A stretch of 7,867 nucleotides of DNA from Deltaproteobacteria bacterium (GCA_027004315.1 JALTHV010000256.1:1-7867), one strand, 5' to 3'. Positions 1 through 7,355 are shown, counted from the stretch's first letter. A program made the numbers and translations. Notes: generated from the letters alone by a model not told the origin.

Positions 1-84
1 CTGAAACCCTGAAAAAAGCTACCGCTGGCCGGGGGGAATATGATCGGTTACCCAAAATGATGCCCCAACTTATTGAGAAGTTAC
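1..84 (+). repeat. Arm of a dispersed MITE-like palindromic repeat (third copy)
   Basis: These 84 bases match the right arm of the palindromic element at 7642-7725 with only five differences (positions 31, 50, 53, 59 and 62) and no gaps. The copy ends in the same terminal sequence, GAGAAGTTAC, at base 84, after which the two loci diverge. It is therefore the right end of another member of the same family. The left part, if present, lies outside the window. The match begins exactly at base 1, at the arm/loop boundary of the other copy, so the window or contig may have been broken at the repeat. No target duplication can be checked because the left flank is missing. Confidence 0.85.
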
Positions 85-113
85 GTCCTTTGAAGAGTAC
101 AATTTGGGATCAT

Positions 114-144
114 AAAAAAGACCTCAAGAAGAAGGAGGATCTTT
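114..144 (-). terminator. Candidate intrinsic terminator of the clc operon
   Basis: Read on the minus strand, AAAGATCCTC is followed by a nine-base loop and then GAGGTCTTT running into further Ts (TCTTTTTTAT). The arms pair over nine base pairs with one bulged T, and the run of Ts follows at once, as in a Rho-independent terminator. The stem has few G-C pairs and contains the clc stop codon, which is unusual but possible. The position at the end of the minus-strand gene run supports the call. It was found by eye and no folding energy was computed. Confidence 0.45.
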
Positions 145-2286
145 CCCCGGCCTTGAAGGCGGGCTAAATATCTTCTTTACATCTTTAATCATATTGCTTT
201 GGCAGAGGACAGTGACCTGGTCCCCAGATACAATCACAGTATCTCCATCCGGGATGATTACAGGACCGTCCTTACGCTCAATGGAGACCACGGTGGTATT
301 CGGGGGCAGTTTTATATCAGCCAGGCGTTTATCCCTACATGCAGAATCAGGCTGGACCTTAATTTCAATAAATTCAATGCCGCTCACGTTGCGAAGCGCC
401 ATGCGCTCCCGGGCATATTGTCCTTGTTGTTTTCGCAGGAGTCCTATGTCGTAGGCCCTCAAAATATCGCTGAGGCTGATAAGCCCGACCAGCCTGCGCT
501 CATTGTCTCGTGAGACTACAGGGAGCCTCGCAAGGTCCCTGGGCGCCATTTTGCGTATGGCAGACCAGATAGGTTCGTCCGGGAAGACCGTAATGGGGTT
601 GGACGTGGCTACATCACCTATCTTGAGATCACGAATCTTGACGCCCTCTTTGGAGAGTGCCCGTTCCATATCCTGTAGGGTAACCATACCATATAGATCT
701 CTGTCATTCTCCATGACAGGGAAGCCATAGAGATGAGTCTCATGGAAGATGGCAAAGAGCTCGGACAGGGACTGTTCTTTGTGGACTGTAATTGGTGCAC
801 AATTCATGACCTCTTCCACCAGGACTCCCTGCATAATATCCAGGTCTCTTCCCTGGTCAAAGTGGATTCCCCTCTTAGTCAGCTTTAAGGTATAGATGGA
901 ATCAGGGAATATCCACTGGGCAACGCTTGATCCAATGATGGTAGCGCTCATGAGAGGCAGGATCAGGTGGTAGTCACCACTCATTTCAAAGACAATAAGT
1001 ATGGATGTGAGGGGTGCACGTGCGGCTGCAGCAAAGACTGCGGCCATCCCTACCAGTGCATAGGTCCCTATTGGTCCAGTAACGGATGGAAAGACTGCCT
1101 TGGCAATATGTCCAAAGGCCCCGCCAAGCATGGCTCCAGTAAACAGGGATGGCGAAAAGATGCCCCCGGAATTTCCAGAACCCAGTGTAAAGGATGTAGC
1201 CAGGGGTTTGAGGAAGATCAAGACAGCGAGGAGCCAGAAGGATGGGCTGCCCTGCAGGACAAATTCCATAAATGGAAATCCTGTACAATAGATATGAGGC
1301 ATATTGTCTATTAGGGGCAGACCCAGATGGAATGCCTTGGCAGGGACAGGCAAGACTCTGTAGAGATAGGGATACAGAAAGGCAAGGATACCCAAAAACA
1401 GGGCCCCAATAGCCGGTTTTATGGCCTGAGAGGCCCTCCAGTTATCAAACAGCTCCTCAAAGGTATCGAGCATCTTGATAAAGATAACACCAATCAGGGC
1501 AGAGATGAGACCCAAAAGTACATACAGGGGGATTTCCCAGGGCGAGCGCATGCTATAGCTTGGGATGTCGAAGGCCGGGCTTGCTCCAAGGAAGATTCGG
1601 CTGATAATGCTGGAGCATACGGCAGAGATCACTACATTGCCGAACATGGCCACTCCATGTTCGGTCATCAACAATTCTGCCGAAAAGGCCACCCCGGCAA
1701 TAGGTGCATTGAAGGTAGCTGCAATGCCCGCAGCCGCTCCGCAGGCCACCAGATTCTTGATGCGATTGTCCGAAAGGTGTAGCCACTGTCCTATAGAAGA
1801 CCCCAGAGTAGCCCCTACCTGGACTATAGGTCCCTCTCGCCCGGCTGAACCGCCTGACCCTATGCAGAGGGCGGAGGCAAAGATCTTTGCCGTGGCAACT
1901 CTCGGCCGAATGCGGCCACCATGCAAGGCCAGGGCCTGCATGACTTCAGGTACGCCATGTCCCTTGGCCTCCATGGCAAAGTAGGCAATAATGGGACCTC
2001 CTATGAGCGCGCCCAGTATAGGGATCAAGATAAGCCACAGACGTCCTAAAGGGGGATAGAGACCTACTATCGTAGTATAGGAATAGTCCTGTATGATTGC
2101 GATAAGTTTGATAAAAAAGACGGCGGCAAATCCAGTCCCTGTCCCCACTATGACAGCCATGACCATCAGGATCAGCCCCTCCTTGGGGACCAATCGATCC
2201 AAGATACCTGTCATATAGTGTCTTGACATAGGTATAAGGGAGAAGAGCAATGCCCCTACAATAGGCAACCATAGGGAGAAAGGCAA
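124..2286 (-). CDS. ClC-family chloride channel/transporter with CBS pair and TrkA-C domain
   Basis: Inner-membrane ClC protein of 720 residues that should conduct chloride or exchange it for protons. Visible family signatures are GHGVPEV at 109-115 (the GSGIP position), GSGGSAGREGP at 143-153 with gating glutamate E151, FNAPIAG near 192-198, and GIFSP at 375-379. The membrane core ends near residue 465. Two CBS domains follow (about 488-545 and 556-613), then a TrkA-C/RCK-C-like domain (about 632-706), so a soluble ligand probably regulates it. By alignment from memory with E. coli ClcA, the internal proton glutamate (E203) position is Leu205 and the Ser107 position is His110, so channel or exchanger cannot be decided. 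The start is uncertain: TTG at 2286 follows the hemA stop by 15 bp without a clear Shine-Dalgarno, and ATGs lie at codons 20 and 25. The last 13 residues are a proline/serine-rich tail. It is the last gene of the sirC-ccsA-hemA run. Confidence 0.93.
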   Translation of the reverse strand: MPFSLWLPIVGALLFSLIPMSRHYMTGILDRLVPKEGLILMVMAVIVGTGTGFAAVFFIKLIAIIQDYSYTTIVGLYPPLGRLWLILIPILGALIGGPIIAYFAMEAKGHGVPEVMQALALHGGRIRPRVATAKIFASALCIGSGGSAGREGPIVQVGATLGSSIGQWLHLSDNRIKNLVACGAAAGIAATFNAPIAGVAFSAELLMTEHGVAMFGNVVISAVCSSIISRIFLGASPAFDIPSYSMRSPWEIPLYVLLGLISALIGVIFIKMLDTFEELFDNWRASQAIKPAIGALFLGILAFLYPYLYRVLPVPAKAFHLGLPLIDNMPHIYCTGFPFMEFVLQGSPSFWLLAVLIFLKPLATSFTLGSGNSGGIFSPSLFTGAMLGGAFGHIAKAVFPSVTGPIGTYALVGMAAVFAAAARAPLTSILIVFEMSGDYHLILPLMSATIIGSSVAQWIFPDSIYTLKLTKRGIHFDQGRDLDIMQGVLVEEVMNCAPITVHKEQSLSELFAIFHETHLYGFPVMENDRDLYGMVTLQDMERALSKEGVKIRDLKIGDVATSNPITVFPDEPIWSAIRKMAPRDLARLPVVSRDNERRLVGLISLSDILRAYDIGLLRKQQGQYARERMALRNVSGIEFIEIKVQPDSACRDKRLADIKLPPNTTVVSIERKDGPVIIPDGDTVIVSGDQVTVLCQSNMIKDVKKIFSPPSRPGKDPPSS

Positions 2287-2301
2287 CTACAGGGGGTTGC
2301 C

Positions 2302-3600
2302 CTACGTTTTATCATCAAAGCCGTTCATACCAAAGAGACGGCGGGTCGCATCCAAGATCACCTCGCCATCCTTATCTTGGACCTCTCTTTTGAGACAGAT
2401 TATGGGGTCGTGGAGTATCTTCTGCATCATAGATCTGGTGAGTACGTCTAAGGCCTTTTGCTGCTCATCGCTTAGAGATTCTATGGCCCTATGGCTACGC
2501 GAAAGTTCCTTCTGTCTTATTGCCTCTGCCTTCTTTTGGAGGAACTGGATTACAGGCACTACGCTCAGGGTCTCCATCCAGCCCACGAACTTGATTACCT
2601 CGGCTTCCACCATACGATCCGCCTTGATAGCCTCTTTCTTCCGTTCTGCCTTATTGAATTCTATAATTCCCTTCAGGTCATCGATATCGTATAAATAGAC
2701 ATTATCCAGATCATGGACCCCTGGGTCTATGTCTCTTGGTACTGCAATATCAATAAAAAACAGGAGACGGTGATGTCTGGGACGCATAATACGTTTCACC
2801 TGGTCTTTTTTGAGGATGATCCCAGGGGCACCGGTAGAGCTTATAACTATGTCGGCATCCACTAGTGCATCTTCCATCTCTTCGAGAGATATAGCGGTCC
2901 CTCCAAGAGACCTGGCGAGTTTGACTGCTCGGCTGAGGGTACGGTTGGCCACGACCAACTTGTTGACGCCGTTGGTAATAAGGTGCTGTGCTGCCAGCTC
3001 TGCCATCTCCCCTGCACCTATCAGCATAGCACTTTTACCCTTAAGGTCTCCAAAAATCTTTTTTGCAAGTTCAACGGCCGCATAACTGATAGAGACGGCC
3101 TGGCTTGCAATCCTGGTCTCAGTCCGGACCCTCTTGGCTACAGAAAAGGCCTTGCGTAACAGGCGATTGAGGACCAGACCGGCGGTCTTTTCTTTCAAGG
3201 CCCTGCTGTAGGCATCCTTCAGTTGGCCCAGAATCTGGGGCTCTCCCACGACCATTGAATCGAGACTTGAGGCCACTCTGAAGAGGTGCTTGATGGCCTC
3301 TGTCCCTTCATATTCATAGAGACTCCTCTGAAGTGTGTCGGGATCCACTCCCCCCCTCTTCAGCCACAACTCCTTTATTGATCTCTTGACTCCATTCAGG
3401 TGGTTGGTAGAGACCAGGACCTCTACCCTGTTACAGGTGGACAGGAATACCACCTCTTCACAGAGGGGGAGACCGGCAAACAGTCTCAGGGCAGGTGGAT
3501 TGTTTTCGCGCAGGGCGAGATGCTCCCGTACCTCTACAGGTGCGGTCTTGTGATTTACCCCTAGAAGGACTATCTGTGGTCTATTTGAACCAAGTGGCAT
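2302..3600 (-). CDS. hemA: Glutamyl-tRNA reductase
   Basis: Makes glutamate-1-semialdehyde from glutamyl-tRNA(Glu) with NADPH in the cytoplasm, the first committed step of C5-pathway tetrapyrrole synthesis. The protein is about 432 residues, normal for the family. Numbering from an upstream GTG at 3612, the signature GVNHKTAPVEVRE spans 18-30, the catalytic cysteine is C60 in STCNR, the tRNA/active-site block SSLDSMVVGEPQILGQ spans 115-130, the nucleotide-binding loop GAGEMAE spans 199-205, and the helical dimerisation domain covers about 330-430, with HDPIICLK near 401-408. I chose the ATG at 3600 over the GTG at 3612 because neither has a good Shine-Dalgarno and ATG is the stronger start. 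With it, hemA overlaps the end of the upstream ccsA-like gene by 20 bp, so translation is probably coupled. hemC and hemD, often next to hemA in related clusters, do not follow; clc does. Confidence 0.97.
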   Translation of the reverse strand: MPLGSNRPQIVLLGVNHKTAPVEVREHLALRENNPPALRLFAGLPLCEEVVFLSTCNRVEVLVSTNHLNGVKRSIKELWLKRGGVDPDTLQRSLYEYEGTEAIKHLFRVASSLDSMVVGEPQILGQLKDAYSRALKEKTAGLVLNRLLRKAFSVAKRVRTETRIASQAVSISYAAVELAKKIFGDLKGKSAMLIGAGEMAELAAQHLITNGVNKLVVANRTLSRAVKLARSLGGTAISLEEMEDALVDADIVISSTGAPGIILKKDQVKRIMRPRHHRLLFFIDIAVPRDIDPGVHDLDNVYLYDIDDLKGIIEFNKAERKKEAIKADRMVEAEVIKFVGWMETLSVVPVIQFLQKKAEAIRQKELSRSHRAIESLSDEQQKALDVLTRSMMQKILHDPIICLKREVQDKDGEVILDATRRLFGMNGFDDKT

Positions 3601-4408
3601 ATGAATGGGCACCAGAAAATAATAGACTTACTCCCAAAAAGGTAAAGACCAAGACCGCAAAGCCCACTAAGGTCATAATTGCTGCCTTGCGGCCTCGCCA
3701 GCCCACTGTAAGCCGCTGATGCAAAAGGGCTGCATAGATAAACCAGGTAATCAGCGACCATGTCTCTTTAGGGTCCCAACTCCAGTAAGACCCCCAGGCC
3801 TCTTCGGCCCAGATGGATCCAGTAATTATCCCCAGAGTTAGTAGAGGGAATCCCAATGTGAGGCACCGCCTATTCATGATATCCAAGGTCTCAAGAGAAG
3901 GTAGCCTCTGAAACACGGCCCCGAGTCGCTTGTTCTTTATCTGCCTTTCCTGGATCAAAAACATGATGGCGATACAGGATGCCAAGGCAAAAATGGCATC
4001 TGCGGACAGGCAGATAATGGCATGAATGGGAAGCCAGATGCTCTTGAGCGACGGAGGCAAGGGGACTATCGCCTTCGACTGAAGAGATGACGCAGTCATT
4101 ACAAGCATGGCAAGAGGTACAACAAAGGCCCCAAAGGACTTTAACTTGTGTTGCCATTGAAACAGGAGAAACAATCCAACCATGGCCCAGGCCAGGAAGG
4201 ATAGAGAATCGTAGAGGTTGACAAATGGAGGGTGCTCCCCTGCCAACCAGCGCGTCAATAAGGCCGCGGTGTGGAGTCCAAAACCAACGCATAGGAATAT
4301 AGTGGCAATCCTCTCCACGTCTTTTCTGAGGGTAATGACCTGGACAAGAAAGCCGATCGTACTGACAAAATATATAAGGACTGCGATCTGGAAGAGAAAA
4401 TTATGCAT
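3581..4408 (-). CDS. ccsA: CcsA/HemX-type cytochrome c assembly membrane protein
   Basis: Polytopic inner-membrane protein of about 275 residues with roughly eight hydrophobic segments. Numbering from an alternative TTG at 4420, it carries the tryptophan-rich WWD-type signature WGSYWSWDPKETW at 209-221, with conserved surroundings NLYDSLSF (68-75), a histidine at H133 and a C-terminal GAHSY with H272. In CcsA/CcmC/CcmF proteins these parts hold heme and present it for attachment to apocytochrome c. The alternative is a HemX role: B. subtilis HemX, encoded beside hemA and from the same superfamily, influences HemA levels. The position directly before hemA fits either. No ResB/CcsB partner is in the window. 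I prefer the ATG at 4406-4408, eight bases after the upstream stop; the TTG at 4420 overlaps that stop. The 3' end overlaps hemA by 20 bp. Confidence 0.9.
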   Translation of the reverse strand: MHNFLFQIAVLIYFVSTIGFLVQVITLRKDVERIATIFLCVGFGLHTAALLTRWLAGEHPPFVNLYDSLSFLAWAMVGLFLLFQWQHKLKSFGAFVVPLAMLVMTASSLQSKAIVPLPPSLKSIWLPIHAIICLSADAIFALASCIAIMFLIQERQIKNKRLGAVFQRLPSLETLDIMNRRCLTLGFPLLTLGIITGSIWAEEAWGSYWSWDPKETWSLITWFIYAALLHQRLTVGWRGRKAAIMTLVGFAVLVFTFLGVSLLFSGAHSYATWFK

Positions 4409-4416
4409 ATAGAATC

Positions 4417-5109
4417 TCAAGAGTTCACTGTTTTAAACTCCAAAATTATATCAGTAGCCTCTTTCCCACAGATAGAAACCGCCCACTTTTCTATCTTGTC
4501 CCATTCACCGTCTCTAAGCCAGGCCATTGCCTTGGGATCTGCAAGAGACTTACAGAGTCCCTTCTTGGTCTCTGGGTCTGAATAAGACCTCTTGATCAAT
4601 TGTCTCAATGCCCCTAATAGAGAGACATATATACCATAGATCGGACTCAGCTCTTCCTCAAGCTTTCTGCGAAGATGTTGTGCAAGGGCGGGACTCTTAC
4701 CACCAGTAGATATGGCCAGGCAAAGGTCTCCACGCCTGACTGTAGAGGGGACTATGAAACTACAAAGCCCTGGCTGATCTACAACATTGCAAAAAATTCT
4801 GTGTCCTGAGGCCTCTCTGTGTACGTCTCTCTGGACGATGGGGTCATCCGTAGCAGCAATCACCAGCCAGGCGCCATCCAGATCTTCCGGGACAAAGGTC
4901 CTTGCCACGTGGTCTATCAGACCCTCTAAAGCCATTTTCTCAAGGCCTTCTGTAATCTTTGGACTGATGACTTTTATAAGGGCCTGAGTACCTGAGAGCC
5001 CCTTCACTTTACGTTCAGCAACATCCCCTCCGCCGACGATAATTACCTTTTTCCCCCTCAGGTCGACAAATAGGGGATAATAGACCTGGCACAAAGCATG
5101 CTGTTTCAT
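4417..5109 (-). CDS. Precorrin-2 dehydrogenase / sirohydrochlorin ferrochelatase (Met8p/SirC type)
   Basis: Cytoplasmic enzyme of 230 residues that oxidises precorrin-2 to sirohydrochlorin with NAD+ and may insert iron to give siroheme. It matches the N-terminal part of CysG without the methyltransferase half. The Rossmann nucleotide-binding loop GGGDVAERK is at 26-34, followed by ATDDP at 86-90, NVVDQPGLCSF at 108-118 (D111 lies in the region of the catalytic aspartate of CysG/Met8p) and STGGKSPALAQHLRRKLE at 134-151. The ATG at 5107-5109 is preceded by CAGGA six bases upstream, a good ribosome binding site. It opens the sirC-ccsA-hemA-clc run, 34 nt below the predicted transcription start. 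Siroheme serves sulfite reductases and, in many anaerobes, is an intermediate of the siroheme-dependent heme route, which would explain the link to hemA. Whether this protein also has ferrochelatase activity cannot be seen. Confidence 0.93.
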   Translation of the reverse strand: MKQHALCQVYYPLFVDLRGKKVIIVGGGDVAERKVKGLSGTQALIKVISPKITEGLEKMALEGLIDHVARTFVPEDLDGAWLVIAATDDPIVQRDVHREASGHRIFCNVVDQPGLCSFIVPSTVRRGDLCLAISTGGKSPALAQHLRRKLEEELSPIYGIYVSLLGALRQLIKRSYSDPETKKGLCKSLADPKAMAWLRDGEWDKIEKWAVSICGKEATDIILEFKTVNS

Positions 5110-5149
5110 GAAAAATCCTGTTTAAATAAAGATCTCAAAATTAGATTGG

Positions 5150-5178
5150 ATAATATCAGGCCGCTGCAGATCAGGCAA
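5150..5178 (-). promoter_or_regulatory. Predicted sigma70 promoter (extended -10) for sirC-ccsA-hemA-clc
   Basis: On the minus strand TTGCCT at 5178-5173 is followed by a 17-base spacer and TATTAT at 5155-5150. The -10 matches five of six consensus bases and is preceded by TGA, forming an extended -10 (TGnTATTAT). It lies in the 75-bp gap between tatC and sirC, the only sizeable gap in the minus-strand cluster. A start seven bases downstream would give a leader of about 34 nt. No terminator with a T-run is seen after tatC, so read-through from upstream is also possible. Confidence 0.55.
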
Positions 5179-5184
5179 CAGGCC

Positions 5185-5916
5185 TCAATTACCGTGCCCG
5201 GACCACCTGGCAAACCATACCCCGATCTCATAGATGCCTATTAGGGGGAGGCTGAGGAGCATCTGAGAGAATACATCCGTTGGGACGAGCAGCACTGCCA
5301 ATAGATATAGGCCTATATAACTGGCCTTTCGGTGTTTTGTAAGATATCTATATGGCACAATACCGCAGTGTACAGCAAAGGCCATCAGGAACGGGATCTC
5401 GAATATCAGGCCAAACGTAAAGATGGTCTTGAGAGAAAAGACCAGATAGTTTTGCAGCCTCGGCATTGCCACCAGATCCTTATTTGCAAAACCGAGGGTA
5501 ATAGAAAATGCTACAGGCATTATGACCCAATAACCAAAGAGGCCCCCCAAAATAAAGAGCCCTAGTCCCCAAGACACAAGGCGCCTTGCATATCTTTTTT
5601 CCCTATCATAGAGTCCAGGGACCACAAACTCCCAGATTTGATAGAGAATTACAGGAGTGGAGAGGATAAGGGCACTCCAGAAGGCGACTTTCAGATAGGT
5701 CATGAAGCCCTCTGTAAGGGCAGTAAATACTAAATAGCTATTAGGTGGCAGGGCCTGATGGACAGGATAAAATAGCCAGGATACCAAGGAATCCGAGAAG
5801 ATCCAGCAAAGCACGAAGGCCAGCACCATCGTGACAGAACAGATTATTAGACGGCGCCTTAGCTCGTTAAGGTGTTCCTTAAGGGGGAGATGATCAAGAG
5901 GTATCTCGTCAGTCAC
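5185..5916 (-). CDS. tatC: Twin-arginine translocase subunit TatC
   Basis: Inner-membrane core of the twin-arginine export system; it recognises the RR signal peptide and assembles with TatB/TatA to move folded, often cofactor-bearing proteins across the membrane. At 243 residues it is normal length with six predicted membrane spans. The N-terminal signature HLNELRRRL (15-23), QIWEFVVPGLYDREKR (93-108), IFEIPF (171-176, with membrane-embedded E173) and VPTDVFSQMLLSLPLIGIYE (211-230) are all characteristic. The start is GTG at 5914-5916, following the upstream stop by only five bases. AGAAGG lies 11 bases upstream of this start inside the upstream reading frame, so translation is probably coupled to the TatA/B-type gene. 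It ends the first part of the minus-strand cluster. Confidence 0.97.
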   Translation of the reverse strand: MTDEIPLDHLPLKEHLNELRRRLIICSVTMVLAFVLCWIFSDSLVSWLFYPVHQALPPNSYLVFTALTEGFMTYLKVAFWSALILSTPVILYQIWEFVVPGLYDREKRYARRLVSWGLGLFILGGLFGYWVIMPVAFSITLGFANKDLVAMPRLQNYLVFSLKTIFTFGLIFEIPFLMAFAVHCGIVPYRYLTKHRKASYIGLYLLAVLLVPTDVFSQMLLSLPLIGIYEIGVWFARWSGHGN

Positions 5917-5921
5917 GGCAA

Positions 5922-6233
5922 TCAGGCCTTCTTCTCCTTTTTACTCTCAGGAGATGAAGATTTCACATCTTCTTTCCCCTTTTTTGCTGCATCTTCTTTC
6001 TCTGATCTCTGCCTGCCTTGACTGGATGCTGTCTTATCCGGGGATTCCTGGTCCTCTATATCTCTCAAGGCCTCATCGAGATTGAGCTGGTCTTTAAACT
6101 CCTCTGAGGCCTTCTTCAAGTCCCATACAAGACGTGCAATTTGCCTGGCAAGTTGAGGGAGCTTATCCGGTCCAAACACTATAAGCGCCAGCACTAAGAT
6201 CAAGACTAATTCCGGGAATCCTATGCCAAACAT
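5922..6233 (-). CDS. tatB: Sec-independent translocase TatA/TatB-family protein, TatB-like
   Basis: Small single-span membrane protein of 103 residues. An N-terminal hydrophobic helix (about 5-20) ends at the FGPDKLP hinge (20-26), followed by an amphipathic helix (about 27-55). The remainder is a highly charged, Lys/Glu/Ser-rich, probably disordered tail. Glutamate at position 8 (MFGIGFPE) is the usual TatB residue; TatA commonly has glutamine there. TatB hands signal peptides to TatC, whereas TatA forms the pore, and some single-subunit systems do both, so TatA cannot be ruled out. GAGGAG at 6246-6241 lies seven bases before the ATG, inside the last codons of the upstream alr gene, whose stop is three bases away. 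Direct linkage to tatC confirms a Tat function. No second TatA/B gene is in the window. Confidence 0.93.
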   Translation of the reverse strand: MFGIGFPELVLILVLALIVFGPDKLPQLARQIARLVWDLKKASEEFKDQLNLDEALRDIEDQESPDKTASSQGRQRSEKEDAAKKGKEDVKSSSPESKKEKKA

Positions 6234-6236
6234 GGA

Positions 6237-7355
6237 CTATCTCCTCTTAAATAACCTCTTGTTTCTGCGACCCAAGAGACATAAAATTTCATAACTTATT
6301 GTACTACCCCACTGGGCCAGTTCTTCAACTGTAATGGCCCCATTACCTTGTTTGCCAAGAAGCACTACCTCCTCGCCAGGTCTTATCTCATCAAGCATTG
6401 ATACATCTGCCATAAAGGCCTTCATGCAGATGCGCCCAACTACCGGACAGCGTCTCCCCCTAATAAGTACCCAGGATCTGTTAGACAGGGATCTCTGGTA
6501 GCCGTCGTCGTAACCAACAGGCACTACAGCAATCCTGGAAGGCCTTTTGGTATAGAAACTGTGACCATAGCTTACAGATGAGCCCTCGGGAAGATGACGT
6601 ACTGCCACAATCCTGCTGCGAAAGCTCATAGCAGCTTGCAACTCAATGACTTTTCGGCTTTGGGGGCCAGGATAAGAACCGTAAATGGCCAGACCTGGAC
6701 GGACCAGACTGTAATGGGCAGAGGGAAAGTGGATCAGGCCGGCTGAATTGGCCAGGTGGACAACCGGGGGATCCCATCCCAGGGCCTTTACCTCTTTCAG
6801 GATAGCTGCAAAGCTATCGAGCTGCATCTTATTAAATGGATCAAGGGGATCATCTGCAGAAGACAGGTGGGAATATAGGCCTTCAGGCCGCAGATGCGGC
6901 CATCTACCTAAATCTTTGACGACCTCGAGGAGTTCATCTGGGGAAAATCCCATGCGCCCCATGCCTGTATCCACCTTTAAATGAATCCTACATGTCCTGT
7001 CTCTTGCACCAGATGCAGATTCAAGCCTATTCAGGGAAGCGACATCTGTTATGCCAGAAATAAGGTCCAGGTCCAGGACCTCTTTCTCCGCCTCTGGAGG
7101 TAATCCCGACATGAGTAAGATGGGAGCGGCTATACCTCCTTCCCTGAGGATGGCTGCCTCTTCAGTCTCGGAGATACCAAATCCCCAGGCACCTGCCTTT
7201 TCAAGTACCTGGCTGACCTCTAGCATCCCGTGGCCATAGGCATTGGATTTCACCACTGCCATGATGCCGGCCCCGCTATTTGCCAGGAGTCCCTTAATGG
7301 CTTCGAAGTTATGGCCTATGGCCTTGAGGTCTATCTCGATATGATTGTAAGACAT
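6237..7355 (-). CDS. alr: Alanine racemase (PLP-dependent)
   Basis: Interconverts L- and D-alanine in the cytoplasm and supplies D-alanine for peptidoglycan. The protein has 372 residues, a normal length. The N-terminal TIM barrel carries AVVKSNAYGHG at 33-43 with PLP-binding K36, KVDTGMGRMGF at 127-137 with R134, HLANSAG near 200-206, and RPGLAIYG at 219-226. The C-terminal beta domain has the second catalytic base Y263 in VSYGHSFY and VPVGYDDGY at 278-286. One block is unusual: the common C-M-D-Q or M-N-M type motif reads GRICMKAFMADVS at 307-319, with Lys312 and Ala313 replacing the usual acidic/amide pair. The ATG at 7353-7355 has AAAGGA five bases upstream. It is the first gene of the minus-strand run and overlaps the ribosome binding site of the next gene. 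Confidence 0.96.
   Translation of the reverse strand: MSYNHIEIDLKAIGHNFEAIKGLLANSGAGIMAVVKSNAYGHGMLEVSQVLEKAGAWGFGISETEEAAILREGGIAAPILLMSGLPPEAEKEVLDLDLISGITDVASLNRLESASGARDRTCRIHLKVDTGMGRMGFSPDELLEVVKDLGRWPHLRPEGLYSHLSSADDPLDPFNKMQLDSFAAILKEVKALGWDPPVVHLANSAGLIHFPSAHYSLVRPGLAIYGSYPGPQSRKVIELQAAMSFRSRIVAVRHLPEGSSVSYGHSFYTKRPSRIAVVPVGYDDGYQRSLSNRSWVLIRGRRCPVVGRICMKAFMADVSMLDEIRPGEEVVLLGKQGNGAITVEELAQWGSTISYEILCLLGRRNKRLFKRR

Noticed and set aside
145..164. GC-rich hairpin CCGGCCTTGAAGGCGGG as a bidirectional terminator
   Set aside because: It lies inside the clc coding sequence and is not followed by a T-run on either strand.
3..167. Open plus-strand frame from the left edge to a TAA, 54 codons, as the 3' end of a gene
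   Set aside because: The first 82 bases of this frame lie in the repeat arm and the rest overlaps the clc 3' end and its terminator; its lysine run is the complement of the U-tract. The same frame in the copy at 7642 has a stop in the loop 27 bases before that arm. No family was recognised, and 54 open codons by chance is not rare.
1327..1984. Plus-strand open frames opposite clc (151 and 139 codons)
   Set aside because: They lie antisense to well-supported ClC membrane segments and show no recognisable domain or ribosome binding site; they are shadows of the real gene.
2297..3085. Plus-strand open frames opposite hemA
   Set aside because: They are antisense to conserved HemA motifs with no independent protein features.
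5110..5184. Terminator between tatC and sirC
   Set aside because: The GGCC...GGCC pairing is short and has no T-run; the gap reads better as a promoter.
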